DNA of 64,000 nt from Butyrivibrio sp. (GTDB lineage: Bacteria; Bacillota; Clostridia; Lachnospirales; Lachnospiraceae): NCBI GenBank assembly GCA_015056575.1, contig SVGA01000008.1, positions 1 to 64,000 of the forward strand. The letters are read 5' to 3'. Positions within the stretch are counted from its first letter, which is position 1. Each line of letters begins with the position of its first letter. The translations under genes and the position numbers were made by a program. Below the pieces are notes generated by a model, which had not been told where the DNA came from, ran no database searches, and saw nothing but the letters and a program-made list of their open reading frames with translations. Shown in pieces: positions 51,852 through 60,757 of the stretch.

Positions 51852-53693
51852 ATGGCAGGGGGAAGAGGACCGGGAGGCCCGTTCGGCAGGGCGTATATGT
51901 CTGAGGAGGAAAAGGCAAATCAGCCCAAGATCACATTCGCACTTATAAAAAGAGTCATGTCATACTTAAAGCCCTATGTATTGCAGCTTTTACTGGTTAT
52001 GGCATGTATTCTGATATCTTCGATACTTAAACTTCTGCCCTCCATCATCACCGGAAAAATCGTGGATGAGGGCCTTATCGGCAGGAATCTTCGCGCTCTT
52101 ATCTACTATATTCTGATTTCCCTTCTGGCTACATTTGTGGGGAATCTTATAGGCGTTGCGGAAAGCTATCTTAACAACTGGATCGCGCAGCATATCACCT
52201 ACGATATGAGAAACCAGATGTTTAAGCATCTTCAGCGCATGTCACAGCGTTTTTTCACCAATAACAATCAGGGCGATATCATAACAAGGATGACCAGCGA
52301 TATAGACGGAGTGGAGACGGTAATAGCAAACACCTTTACCTCCATCATCTCAAACGTTATGACCCTTGTTGTGGCTCTTGTTGCCATGTTCCAAAGAAAC
52401 TACCTGCTGGCCATAATCGGGATTATCATCGTACCTCTTTTTACCATACCCACAAGAAGGGCCGGCAAGACCAGGTGGACTCTCACAAGAGAATCCCAGG
52501 CCTGCAACGATGAGATAAACGGCATACTGAACGAGACCATGTCCGTCAGCGGTCAGCTTCTTGTTAAGCTCTTTGGAAAAGAGGAGTATGAGTACGACAG
52601 GTACTCAAAGGCCAACGACAGAATGGTAAAGCTCAATATCAGAGAAAAGCTTGCGGGACGCTGGTTCTTTGTGGTGCTGCATACCTTTACCAGCATAGGG
52701 CCCATGCTGATCTATCTGGTGGGCGGAATCCTGATGATAAACCATGGGGCAGATCTTACTGTTGGTGATATCACAGTGATGGTGGCTCTTCTTGGACAGA
52801 TGTACATGCCGGTGAATTCACTTCTCAACATTCAGGTGGACTGGATGAGGTCCATGGCTCTTTTTTCCAGGATATTTGAGTACTTTGATATGGAGGTGGA
52901 GGTTAAGGATCCCGAGAACCCTACCAATCCAAACCTTCGTCATGGCAATATAGTCTTTGACCACGTGAACTTCTCCTATGACGGGTCAAAAGAAATATTG
53001 AAGGACATAAGCTTTACTCTTAAAAACGGTGATTGTATAGCCATTGTAGGCCCTTCGGGGTCCGGAAAGAGCACTATCATAAATCTGATCCCAAGGCTCT
53101 ATGATGTGGGAAGCGGCAGGATCAAATGGAACGGCATAGATGTACGGAATATGAGTCTTGATCACCTTCGGGCCGGGATAGGCGTGGTGTCTCAGGAGAA
53201 TTATCTTTTTAACGGGACAATCAGGGAAAATCTTCTTTATGCTAAGCCTGATGCCACTGAGGAAGATATGATAGAGGCCTGCAAAAAGGCAAATATCTAT
53301 GACTTCATAGAGAAACAGGAGAAGGGCCTTGATGCCATGGTGGGCAACAGGGGACTTAAGCTCTCGGGAGGCGAGAAACAGCGTATAGCTATAGCGAGAG
53401 TTCTTTTGAAGGATCCGGCACTGTTTATCTTTGACGAGGCGACATCGGCTCTTGATTCCATTTCGGAGAGCAGGATACAGGAAGCCATTGAGCCTATCAT
53501 TGAAACCAGGACCAGTATTCTTATAGCCCACAGGCTTTCAACTATTTTAGAAGCAGATGAGATCCTGGTGGTGGATGAAGGGCGCATTGTGGAACGGGGC
53601 CAGCACGCAGATCTTGTAAAAGCGGGAGGTGTATATCAGAAGCTTTACGAAACCCAGTTTTCAAAGGCCCTTGAGAATGGTGATGAAGAATAA
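51852..53693 (+). CDS. ABC exporter, MsbA-type (TM domain fused to ATPase)
   Basis: A 613-residue half-transporter: Gly-rich N-terminus, six TM helices (about 35-330) and an ATPase domain with Walker A GPSGSGKSTI, Q-loop VVSQENYLF, signature LSGGEKQRIAIARVLL, Walker B LFIFDEATSALD and H-loop AHRLST. It would work as a homodimer exporting lipid, drug or peptide. No C39 peptidase or other leader-processing domain. GGGGGAGGAAATCT is the ribosome binding site. It follows the double-glycine peptide gene after a terminator, so coupling is only positional. Confidence 0.93.
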   Translation: MAGGRGPGGPFGRAYMSEEEKANQPKITFALIKRVMSYLKPYVLQLLLVMACILISSILKLLPSIITGKIVDEGLIGRNLRALIYYILISLLATFVGNLIGVAESYLNNWIAQHITYDMRNQMFKHLQRMSQRFFTNNNQGDIITRMTSDIDGVETVIANTFTSIISNVMTLVVALVAMFQRNYLLAIIGIIIVPLFTIPTRRAGKTRWTLTRESQACNDEINGILNETMSVSGQLLVKLFGKEEYEYDRYSKANDRMVKLNIREKLAGRWFFVVLHTFTSIGPMLIYLVGGILMINHGADLTVGDITVMVALLGQMYMPVNSLLNIQVDWMRSMALFSRIFEYFDMEVEVKDPENPTNPNLRHGNIVFDHVNFSYDGSKEILKDISFTLKNGDCIAIVGPSGSGKSTIINLIPRLYDVGSGRIKWNGIDVRNMSLDHLRAGIGVVSQENYLFNGTIRENLLYAKPDATEEDMIEACKKANIYDFIEKQEKGLDAMVGNRGLKLSGGEKQRIAIARVLLKDPALFIFDEATSALDSISESRIQEAIEPIIETRTSILIAHRLSTILEADEILVVDEGRIVERGQHADLVKAGGVYQKLYETQFSKALENGDEE

Positions 53694-53771
53694 TCCGCTG
53701 TTTTTCTTTATGGATAAAGATGGTATAATCGAAATACCGATTCATTTCTTATGAGAGAAGGAGATCTGTTT

Positions 53772-54758
53772 ATGAAGTTAAGAAGAGTATTAGCAGCTGT
53801 AACAAGTATCCTTAGTGTTTGCATGCTGTCAACAACTGTGTATGCGGGGGCATCAGAGCTGACAGGACTGGAGATAAGCGATTCCATCGCAAGCCAGAGA
53901 CCTGTTGCCATCATGGTGGACAACGAGAAGAAGGCACTTAAGCATTACGGCACAGCTGAGGCTGACATTGTCTATGAGATCATGAACAGTACAGCCAACG
54001 GCCGTATCACTAGGCTTATGTGCATCTATAAGGACTGGGCAAATCTTGGACAGACCGGAAGCATCCGCAGCACCCGTACCACAAATGTAATGCTGGCAGA
54101 TGAGTACAATGCCGTTCTTATCCATGACGGCGGACCTTTCTATATCAATACTTATCTGGCTCAGCCCTATGCAGCCCATATCAGCGGCGGCTTTTCCAGG
54201 ATCAAGAACGGAAAGCCCAGGGAGTTTACAGAGTATTGCTTCGGCTCCGAGCTGGTAAACAGGTTCGCCAAGGCAGGAATTCCCACAACCTATGCTCAGG
54301 CACCCGAGAGAGCATCCCACTTCCTCTTTAACGGAGCGGATACGGATCTTACAGGCGGCACGGTTGCAAACAACATCGATATGGGAAATATCTTTGTTCA
54401 CAACAAGAGCAGGCTGGCTTACAATGCGGGAACCAGAACCTACGATTACTACGAGTACGGCCAGATCCATCAGGACGCCGAGGATTCACAGGTTCTTACT
54501 TTCAAGAATGTTATACTTCAGAATGTGTCATTTAACCAGCTTGATCCCAACGGATATCTGACATACAACGTCATCGGATCAGGAAGCGGCTACTATATCA
54601 CCAACGGACAGGCCATTCCCATCACCTGGTCTAAGGGAAGCGAGACCGGTATAACCCATTATTACAATGCATCCGGCGCTGAGATCAACATCAACAGAGG
54701 AAAGACCTACATCGGAATTCTTCCTTCCGATACCTGGGGGAGCCTCATTATTAACTGA
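53772..54758 (+). CDS. DUF3048 (YerB-like) secreted protein
   Basis: A 328-residue protein with a cleavable signal peptide (KLRRVLAAVTSILSVCMLS, cleavage near VYAG) and the DUF3048 fold: SQRPVAIMVDNEKKALKHYG, IVYEIMNSTANGRITRLMC, GSIRSTRTTN and a C-terminal domain ending GKTYIGILPSDTWGS. The family includes B. subtilis YerB, encoded next to pcrA there. Here too the pcrA-like helicase follows. Function unknown. ATG 53772 follows AAGGAGA. Confidence 0.87.
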   Translation: MKLRRVLAAVTSILSVCMLSTTVYAGASELTGLEISDSIASQRPVAIMVDNEKKALKHYGTAEADIVYEIMNSTANGRITRLMCIYKDWANLGQTGSIRSTRTTNVMLADEYNAVLIHDGGPFYINTYLAQPYAAHISGGFSRIKNGKPREFTEYCFGSELVNRFAKAGIPTTYAQAPERASHFLFNGADTDLTGGTVANNIDMGNIFVHNKSRLAYNAGTRTYDYYEYGQIHQDAEDSQVLTFKNVILQNVSFNQLDPNGYLTYNVIGSGSGYYITNGQAIPITWSKGSETGITHYYNASGAEININRGKTYIGILPSDTWGSLIIN

Positions 54759-54783
54759 TAAAACTTTATATGTATGAATAGAG

Positions 54784-54825
54784 CAGCCTCGCAGATGTGA
54801 CAATCATGCGGGGCTGTTTTTATGT
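54784..54825 (+). terminator. Terminator of the DUF3048 gene
   Basis: CAGCCTCGCA pairs with TGCGGGGCTG (one G-T pair), followed by TTTTTAT. Confidence 0.8.
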
Positions 54826-54904
54826 TACGGGACAGCTTTTTTATGAAAATAAGAAAAGCTATCTTATGGTTCCGTATGTTTCTTATGGTTTTGGCAGGTT
54901 TATC

Positions 54905-54933
54905 TTGCTATTAAAAACGTTCGTTCGTATAAT
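54905..54933 (+). promoter_or_regulatory. Promoter of the helicase gene
   Basis: TTGCTA (54905-54910), 17-base spacer, TATAAT (54928-54933). Confidence 0.7.
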
Positions 54934-54940
54934 GTTATCA

Positions 54941-54952
54941 GAACAAACGTTT
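54941..54952 (+). promoter_or_regulatory. LexA (SOS) box at the helicase transcription start
   Basis: GAACAAACGTTT matches the Firmicute LexA/DinR box (GAAC-N4-GTTC/T) and lies over the predicted start site (about 54940), where binding would block transcription. SOS induction of the helicase is inferred. Confidence 0.7.
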
Positions 54953-54966
54953 GTAGGAGATTTTAA

Positions 54967-57126
54967 ATGCAGGATTTTCTTGAACAGCTTAATGATGCCC
55001 AGAGAGAGGCAGTGACTACTACGGAAGGATACGTGAGGGTTATTGCCGGAGCCGGGAGCGGCAAAACAAGGGCTCTTTCAGGTCGCTTTGCTTATCTGGT
55101 AAATGGCCTCGGTATTATGCCCGGCCATATTCTGTGTGTTACCTTTACCAATAAATCCGCCAATGAGATGAGGCAGAGAATACACAGACTTACGGGAGAC
55201 AATGATACAGGTTATATCAATACCTTCCACGGATTCTGTGTATCCGTCCTCCAGGAGGATTCCCATGCGGTGAGCTATCCCAAGAACTTCCTGGTCCTTG
55301 ATAACTCTGATATCGACGATATGCTTAAGATCATCTACGAGGAGAGGGGATTATCTCTTCGGGATATGACCTTCAGCTCAGCAAGGGACATGTTCGAGAT
55401 ACGAAAGATCTTTGAGGAGCCCGAGTACTACCTTGATATGCTTACCATGCCCCTTGATACTTTGAAGGACAAGTATGACTCCGCAACAGAGGTTAAGGAT
55501 ATTCTCTTTTACGGGTATCTTTATCAGGAGAAGAAGTGCTTTGGCCTTGACTATAACGATCTTATCAAATTCAGCCTGTATATATTCAAGGAGAACCCCG
55601 ATATCAGGCTCAAGTGGCAGAAGCGCCTTGAGTACATCATGATCGATGAGTTTCAGGATATAGACAGCCTTCAGTATGAGCTTATGGATGTTCTGGCGGG
55701 TTATCACAAGAATCTTTTTATTGTGGGAGATCCCGACCAGACCATATACACCTGGAGAGGTGCCAATGTAAAGTATCTCCTGGAATTTGACAAACAGTAT
55801 TCTGGCGTTAAGACAATTCTCATGAATGACAATTACAGATCTACTCCCCAGATCCTTAAGGCTGTCAATTCACTTATTGACAAGAATCGCTTCAGGGTTA
55901 AGAAGGATCTGGTTCCTACTCTGCCGGAGGGGGAGAGTGTGCTCTGTCATCTTGCCCCCAATACCGCAGATGAAGCGGACTGGCTTACAGGGGAGATACT
56001 GGCACTTAAAGGGTGCGGCATTCCCTACAGGGATATGACCATCCTCTACAGAGCCCACTATGTCACAAGGACTGTGGAAGAGGGTCTTATGAAGGAGAAG
56101 ATCCCCTATACCATTTATTCCGGCGTTCAGTTCTTCGGAAGGCTGGAGATCAAGGATGCCTTATGTTACCTTCGTATGATCGTATATCGTGATGATATTT
56201 CCTTCAGGCGTATTGCCAACGTACCCAAGAGAAACCTTGGTAAAAGACGTATGGCTTTTCTTGAGGAATACGCTAAGGACCATAATTGCTCCCTTTATCA
56301 GGCTCTTACCGAGAATCTTGAGAATGAGCTTATCAAGGGCACAAAGGCGGGGCAGTTTATAGACCTTATCGAGAAGTTCGCCGTAAGCTATGAGGGGCTT
56401 CCTGTGTCGGAGGTTCTTGCCAAGATCCTTGATGAGAGCGGATATGAGAAGATGTTAAGGACAGAAGGAGCCCAGGAGAGACTGGATAATCTGGCAGAGC
56501 TCAAGCAGTCTGTCTTTGAATATGAGACCACCTGCGGTGAGGAGGTGGGTCTTGAAGACTACCTTAAGCACATAGCTCTTTTTACCAATGCGGATTCCGA
56601 TTCCGGGCAGGAGGACAAGGTGAGGCTTATGACGGTTCATGCCGCCAAGGGCCTTGAGTTTCCTTATGTTTTCCTGTGCGGTATGAATGAGGGCATATTT
56701 CCCTCAAGGAAGGTGCACACCTTAGAGGGAATGGAGGAGGAGAGGCGCCTTGCATTTGTTGCAATGACCAGGGCAAAGAAGAGACTCTTCATTTCCGAAG
56801 CGGGAGGCAATACCTTTGAGGGAATCCCAAGGTATCCCTCCAGGTTTATCATGGACATTGACCCGGAGCTTTTGGAATTTACCGAGAAGCCTGATGAGCG
56901 GATGATGACCGCAGTAAGGAAGTTTATCGAGAATGACTCAAGGCATCTTAAGGGAGCGCAGAAGTTAAACCTTTTAGAGAAGGGACAGCGGGTGGAGCAT
57001 GCCATTCTGGGAATTGGTACTATCCTTGATATCAATACCGATGAGGAGAGCTACCTTATAAAGTTTGATGAGATGGAGACCCCGAGACAGATTTCCATGA
57101 AGGTAAGACTAAAGGCGATAGATTAA
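54967..57126 (+). CDS. pcrA: UvrD/PcrA-type DNA helicase
   Basis: A 719-residue superfamily 1 3'-5' helicase for repair and replication restart. Seen in order: Q motif LNDAQREAVTT, Walker A GAGSGKTRAL, motif Ia TFTNKSANEMRQR, Walker B IMIDEFQDID, motif III GDPDQTIYTWRGA, motif IV LNDNYRS-like, MTVHAAKGLEFPYVFL and MTRAKKRL. The C-terminal tail (VEHAILGIGTILDI) is the PcrA-type RNA-polymerase-binding Tudor-like end. GTAGGAGA precedes the start. Confidence 0.94.
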   Translation: MQDFLEQLNDAQREAVTTTEGYVRVIAGAGSGKTRALSGRFAYLVNGLGIMPGHILCVTFTNKSANEMRQRIHRLTGDNDTGYINTFHGFCVSVLQEDSHAVSYPKNFLVLDNSDIDDMLKIIYEERGLSLRDMTFSSARDMFEIRKIFEEPEYYLDMLTMPLDTLKDKYDSATEVKDILFYGYLYQEKKCFGLDYNDLIKFSLYIFKENPDIRLKWQKRLEYIMIDEFQDIDSLQYELMDVLAGYHKNLFIVGDPDQTIYTWRGANVKYLLEFDKQYSGVKTILMNDNYRSTPQILKAVNSLIDKNRFRVKKDLVPTLPEGESVLCHLAPNTADEADWLTGEILALKGCGIPYRDMTILYRAHYVTRTVEEGLMKEKIPYTIYSGVQFFGRLEIKDALCYLRMIVYRDDISFRRIANVPKRNLGKRRMAFLEEYAKDHNCSLYQALTENLENELIKGTKAGQFIDLIEKFAVSYEGLPVSEVLAKILDESGYEKMLRTEGAQERLDNLAELKQSVFEYETTCGEEVGLEDYLKHIALFTNADSDSGQEDKVRLMTVHAAKGLEFPYVFLCGMNEGIFPSRKVHTLEGMEEERRLAFVAMTRAKKRLFISEAGGNTFEGIPRYPSRFIMDIDPELLEFTEKPDERMMTAVRKFIENDSRHLKGAQKLNLLEKGQRVEHAILGIGTILDINTDEESYLIKFDEMETPRQISMKVRLKAID

Positions 57127-57170
57127 CCGGTATTGAAAGGCCTTTTATATGACTGTAAATGTAGGTCAGG

Positions 57171-57199
57171 TTGCCTGCTTTGGGGCCTTGTGCTACAAT
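57171..57199 (+). promoter_or_regulatory. Promoter of the B12-riboswitch operon
   Basis: TTGCCT (57171-57176), 17-base spacer, TACAAT (57194-57199). Confidence 0.65.
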
Positions 57200-57218
57200 G
57201 TGGATGAATCTTGATATT

Positions 57219-57425
57219 GTCAACAGGCGGTGCCTTCGACTGCAGTTATTTAGCAGGGCCGGAGGGTAAAAGGGAAACAGGTGCAAGGCCTGTGCGATCT
57301 CGTCACTGTAGGAGAGGAGTCCGGAAGCATTTCGTTTAGGCGTATGTCACTGAGGAAACTTGGGAAGACAGCTTACGGATGAAGATACTCAAGCCAGGAA
57401 ACCTGCCGAATGTTGGGTGCATTAG
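57219..57425 (+). promoter_or_regulatory. Cobalamin riboswitch
   Basis: Conserved core elements are clear: AAAGGGAAACAGGTGCAAGGCCTGTGC near 57278-57294 onward (cited here in parts: AGGGAA, GGTGCAA, GCCTGTG), GTCACTGTAGG, AGTCCGGAAG and the B12 box AGCCAGGAAACCTGCC at about 57392-57407. It senses adenosyl- or hydroxocobalamin and would shut off the downstream chelatase/transport/cobQ genes when B12 is plentiful, via the terminator at 57478-57507. Confidence 0.93.
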
Positions 57426-57477
57426 ATCACGAGGAATTGGTCGTACCGAATGAAGGGCTTTAAGGCCTTTCTTTTTG

Positions 57478-57507
57478 GCGTCCATTTTACGATGGGCGTT
57501 TTTTAAT
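57478..57507 (+). terminator. Terminator hairpin of the riboswitch expression platform
   Basis: CGTCCAT pairs with ATGGGCG (one G-U), followed by TTTTTT. A weaker AAGGGC/GGCCTT stem with TCTTTTT lies just before it. Together they form a likely B12-dependent attenuator. Confidence 0.7.
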
Positions 57508-57599
57508 TAGTAAAAGTCCATGATCACGGATCGACAGAACCGGAGGCATTTTTATGGTGCTTTCGCAATATTGGGAAATAAGATAAGAGGAGAGGAAAA

Positions 57600-59549
57600 A
57601 TGAAAAAGAAACTATTTGGAATTATTATGGCAACAGTACTTACTTCCTCCATGGCAGTGGGGTGCGGAAAGGCAGCTCCTGAAGCTGTTTCACAGGATAC
57701 AGAAGTTGCTGAACAAGCGCAGACTCAGGAGCAGGCTCAGGAGGTTGATGATAAGGCTGTAGCAGATGAGGTTGCCGCACTTATTGATGCAATCTATGTT
57801 CAGGAGAGAACAGAGACAACGGATGCTGACTGCGCAGCAGCTAAGGCTGCCTGGGATGCCCTTACAGATACCCAGAAGGAACTGGTGGAAGGCGAAAATG
57901 CAGATCCTGATTATTTTGGAAGAGATACAGGAGATGCCTCAAAGGATGATCCCCTTAATCAGGATGAGATTGGTGAAAACGAGATCCTTGTAGTAAGTTT
58001 TGGTACTTCCTTTAATGACAGCAGAGCAGAGGATATCGGAGGGATTGAGAAGGCAGTTGCAGCTGCATTCCCTGACTGGTCTGTAAGAAGAGCTTTCACT
58101 GCTCAGATCATCATAAATCATGTTCAGGCAAGGGACGGAGAGTTTATTGACAACATGGATCAGGCTCTTGAAAGAGCTGTAAACAATGGAGTTAAGAACC
58201 TTATCGTTCAGCCAACACACCTTATGCACGGCGCTGAGTATGATGAGCTTGTTGATACCCTGGGAAATTACTCCGATAAGTTTGAAAATGTTTATGTATC
58301 AGAGCCCCTTCTTGGTGAAGTCGGAAAGGATGCAAGCATTGTCAATGATGACAAAAAGACTGTGGCAGAAGCAGTTGTAAAGGCTACAGTTGAGGAGTCT
58401 TCCTATGACTCTCTGGATGCAGCAGCGAAGGATAGTGCAGCAATTGTCTACATCGGACACGGTACTTCCCATGCTGCTAAGGTTACCTACTCTCAGATGC
58501 AGACCCAGATGAATGATCTTGGATATGAGAACGTATTTGTTGGAACAGTCGAGGGTGAACCTGAGGAGACTTCCTGCGAGAGTATCATTGATGCCGTACA
58601 TGAAGCCGGCTACACAAAGGTTATCATGAGACCTCTTATGGTTGTTGCCGGAGATCATGCCAACAACGATATGGCAGGAGACGATGAGGATTCCTGGAAG
58701 TCAATGTTTAATGCATCAGGATACTTCGAGAGTGTAGATTGCCAGATTGCAGGTCTTGGAAGAATAGAGGATGTTCAGAAATTATATATCGATCACCTTA
58801 ACAGTGTTTCCGGAAATTTTAATATTGCCGGCACTGATGGCAGTGCTTCCGGAGAACTTAAGGACGGAACCTACCTTGCAGACTTTGATACCGATGGTTC
58901 CATGTTCCATGTGAATGAAGTATGCGAGGGAAAGGGTACACTTACAGTTAAGAACGGCGAGATGACGATACATATTGTTATGCCTTCAAAGAATACAGTA
59001 AGTCTCTTTGAGGGATCTGCCGAGGATGCCCAGAAGGAAGGTGCAAAGCTTATTGAAGCTACTGTAGAGGAAGTAACCTACAGCGATGGACTCACTGAAG
59101 AAGTAAATGCCTTTGATGTTCCCGTTCCCTATCTTGACAAGGAATTTGATCTTGCCCTTGTAGGAACCAAGGGCAAGTGGTATGACCACAAGGTAAAGGT
59201 TTCAAATCCCGAAGCTGCGGATGGCGCAGCGGAGGTTAAGGACGGCGAGTACACCATAGAAGTCACCATGGAAGGCGGCTCGGGAAAAGCGACAATAGAG
59301 TCTCCCACAAAGCTTGTTGTAAAGGACGGGATGATGACAGCGACCATCACCTGGAGCAGCCCCAACTACGACTATATGATTGTGTCCGGCCAGAAGTATG
59401 AGCCTGTAAACAAAGAGGGTAACTCCGTATTTGAGATACCTGTAGCTTTTCTTGACAAGGATATTACAGTTATAGGCGACACAACAGCAATGAGTAAGCC
59501 CCACGAGGTTGAGTATACTCTGAATTTCAAATCCGATTCCATGAAGTAA
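57600..59549 (+). CDS. Lipoprotein CbiK-type cobaltochelatase fused to two NEAT-like domains
   Basis: A 649-residue surface lipoprotein. Signal peptide with lipobox AVGC (Cys22); Gln/Glu-rich linker (25-125); CbiK sirohydrochlorin chelatase domain (about 128-405) with VVSFGTSFNDSR, VQPTHLMHGAEYDEL, YIGHGTSHAA (His287) and VVAGDHANNDMAGDDEDSWK (His353), the two His expected to bind the metal. Then two beta-rich domains (about 418-535 and 540-645) of the pattern DGxY...P..L.VKdGxM.. with WSSPNYDYMIV and Y, resembling heme-binding NEAT domains. Family members normally insert cobalt into sirohydrochlorin in the cytoplasm. The extracellular site is unusual. It is riboswitch-controlled and leads a btuFCD-cobQ operon. 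Confidence 0.88.
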   Translation: MKKKLFGIIMATVLTSSMAVGCGKAAPEAVSQDTEVAEQAQTQEQAQEVDDKAVADEVAALIDAIYVQERTETTDADCAAAKAAWDALTDTQKELVEGENADPDYFGRDTGDASKDDPLNQDEIGENEILVVSFGTSFNDSRAEDIGGIEKAVAAAFPDWSVRRAFTAQIIINHVQARDGEFIDNMDQALERAVNNGVKNLIVQPTHLMHGAEYDELVDTLGNYSDKFENVYVSEPLLGEVGKDASIVNDDKKTVAEAVVKATVEESSYDSLDAAAKDSAAIVYIGHGTSHAAKVTYSQMQTQMNDLGYENVFVGTVEGEPEETSCESIIDAVHEAGYTKVIMRPLMVVAGDHANNDMAGDDEDSWKSMFNASGYFESVDCQIAGLGRIEDVQKLYIDHLNSVSGNFNIAGTDGSASGELKDGTYLADFDTDGSMFHVNEVCEGKGTLTVKNGEMTIHIVMPSKNTVSLFEGSAEDAQKEGAKLIEATVEEVTYSDGLTEEVNAFDVPVPYLDKEFDLALVGTKGKWYDHKVKVSNPEAADGAAEVKDGEYTIEVTMEGGSGKATIESPTKLVVKDGMMTATITWSSPNYDYMIVSGQKYEPVNKEGNSVFEIPVAFLDKDITVIGDTTAMSKPHEVEYTLNFKSDSMK

Positions 59550-59556
59550 TTACAGG

Positions 59557-60744
59557 ATGGGAATAAAACCATACATGAAACAAAGGATATCTGACATATT
59601 TAAAAGAATAAGTACAGCTATTTTTCCGGCTCTTTTTGCGCTGGTCATTGTGACTGCCTGCGGCAAAGGGCCGGAGAGTGCTGTTACAACTTACAAAAAG
59701 ACAGGAGAGCTGGAGCTGAAATATGCTGACCAGCTCTTTGTGGATTTTTATGAAGGTGGATATACGCATATTCACATTGAGGACGGCACGGATTATGTGC
59801 TGGTCCCTGAGGGGCAAAGTGACAGTGATCTTGGGCTCAATAATCCGGTCATTGTTCATCAGCCTCTCAAGGATATATATCTGGCGGCATCCTCCGCCAT
59901 GGACTTTTTTGTGACACTGGATAGTCTGGACATGATCAGGAGCTGTTCCACCAGCGCCTCCGATTATTCAATAGACCAGGTTAAAAGAGCCATCGAAGAA
60001 GGAAAGATTGATTACGTTGGCAAGTACAGTGCCCCGGATTATGAGCGTATAATAAGCTCACAGTGCAACATCGCCATAGAATCTACCATGATCACCCACA
60101 GCCCTGAAATAAAGGAAGAACTTACAAGGCTTGGAATACCGGTAATGGTTGAAAGATCCAGCTACGAGAAGGACCCCATGGGGCGCCTTGAATGGATTAA
60201 ACTCTACGGCGTTCTTCTTGGAAAGCAGAAGGAGGCAGAAGAATTTTTTGATACCCAGGAGGATAAGCTCCTTGAGGTGAAAGCCTCTTTGGAAGAAGCC
60301 TCTGCAAACAGTGAAGCCAGGCCTTCAGTTGCATTCTTTTACATATCCTCAAACGGATATATTAACGTCAGAAAACCCGGAGATTATATCTCTTCAATGA
60401 TAGAAATGGCCGGAGGACGCTATTGTCTTTCGGACCTTAAGGTCCAAAATGAAAACGCCCTCTCAACAATGAATATAAATTGGGAAGACTTCTATGAACT
60501 TGCCCATGATGCTGATATTCTTATATATAACGGAACCATTGAGGGGGAACTCTCCTCGGTGGAGGACCTTAAAGACAAGAATCCGCTTTTTGCCGATTTT
60601 AAGGCAGTAAAGGATGGAAAGGTCTATTGCACAAACGCTGACATGTTTCAGAAGAGCAGCAGCATCGTTGATGTTGTTGTGGACATGTATAAGGTCATAA
60701 GCGCACAGGATTGCGCTGACCTTAAATATATTATCAGATTGTAA
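59557..60744 (+). CDS. Corrinoid/siderophore ABC transporter binding lipoprotein (BtuF-like)
   Basis: A 395-residue lipoprotein (lipobox VTAC) with the two-lobed, helix-linked fold of class III metal-chelate binding proteins (VIVHQPLKDIYLAASSAMDF, GIPVMVERSSYEKDPMGRLE, RPSVAFFYISSNGYINVRKP). With the permease and ATPase downstream it would import a corrinoid, given the B12 riboswitch and the cobQ neighbour. Start uncertain: ATG 59557 has no spaced Shine-Dalgarno, and ATG 59575 (MKQRISDIFKR) would also give a good signal peptide. Confidence 0.85.
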   Translation: MGIKPYMKQRISDIFKRISTAIFPALFALVIVTACGKGPESAVTTYKKTGELELKYADQLFVDFYEGGYTHIHIEDGTDYVLVPEGQSDSDLGLNNPVIVHQPLKDIYLAASSAMDFFVTLDSLDMIRSCSTSASDYSIDQVKRAIEEGKIDYVGKYSAPDYERIISSQCNIAIESTMITHSPEIKEELTRLGIPVMVERSSYEKDPMGRLEWIKLYGVLLGKQKEAEEFFDTQEDKLLEVKASLEEASANSEARPSVAFFYISSNGYINVRKPGDYISSMIEMAGGRYCLSDLKVQNENALSTMNINWEDFYELAHDADILIYNGTIEGELSSVEDLKDKNPLFADFKAVKDGKVYCTNADMFQKSSSIVDVVVDMYKVISAQDCADLKYIIRL

Positions 60745-60757
60745 CTTTGGAGCATCC

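Noticed and set aside
51852-53693. ABC exporter as a bacteriocin-processing transporter
   Set aside because: No N-terminal C39 peptidase Cys/His motif. The protein begins with a short Gly-rich tail and goes straight to the first membrane helix.
54797-55015. 72-codon frame before the helicase gene
   Set aside because: It contains the terminator, the promoter and the LexA box and overlaps the helicase start, so it is not a gene.
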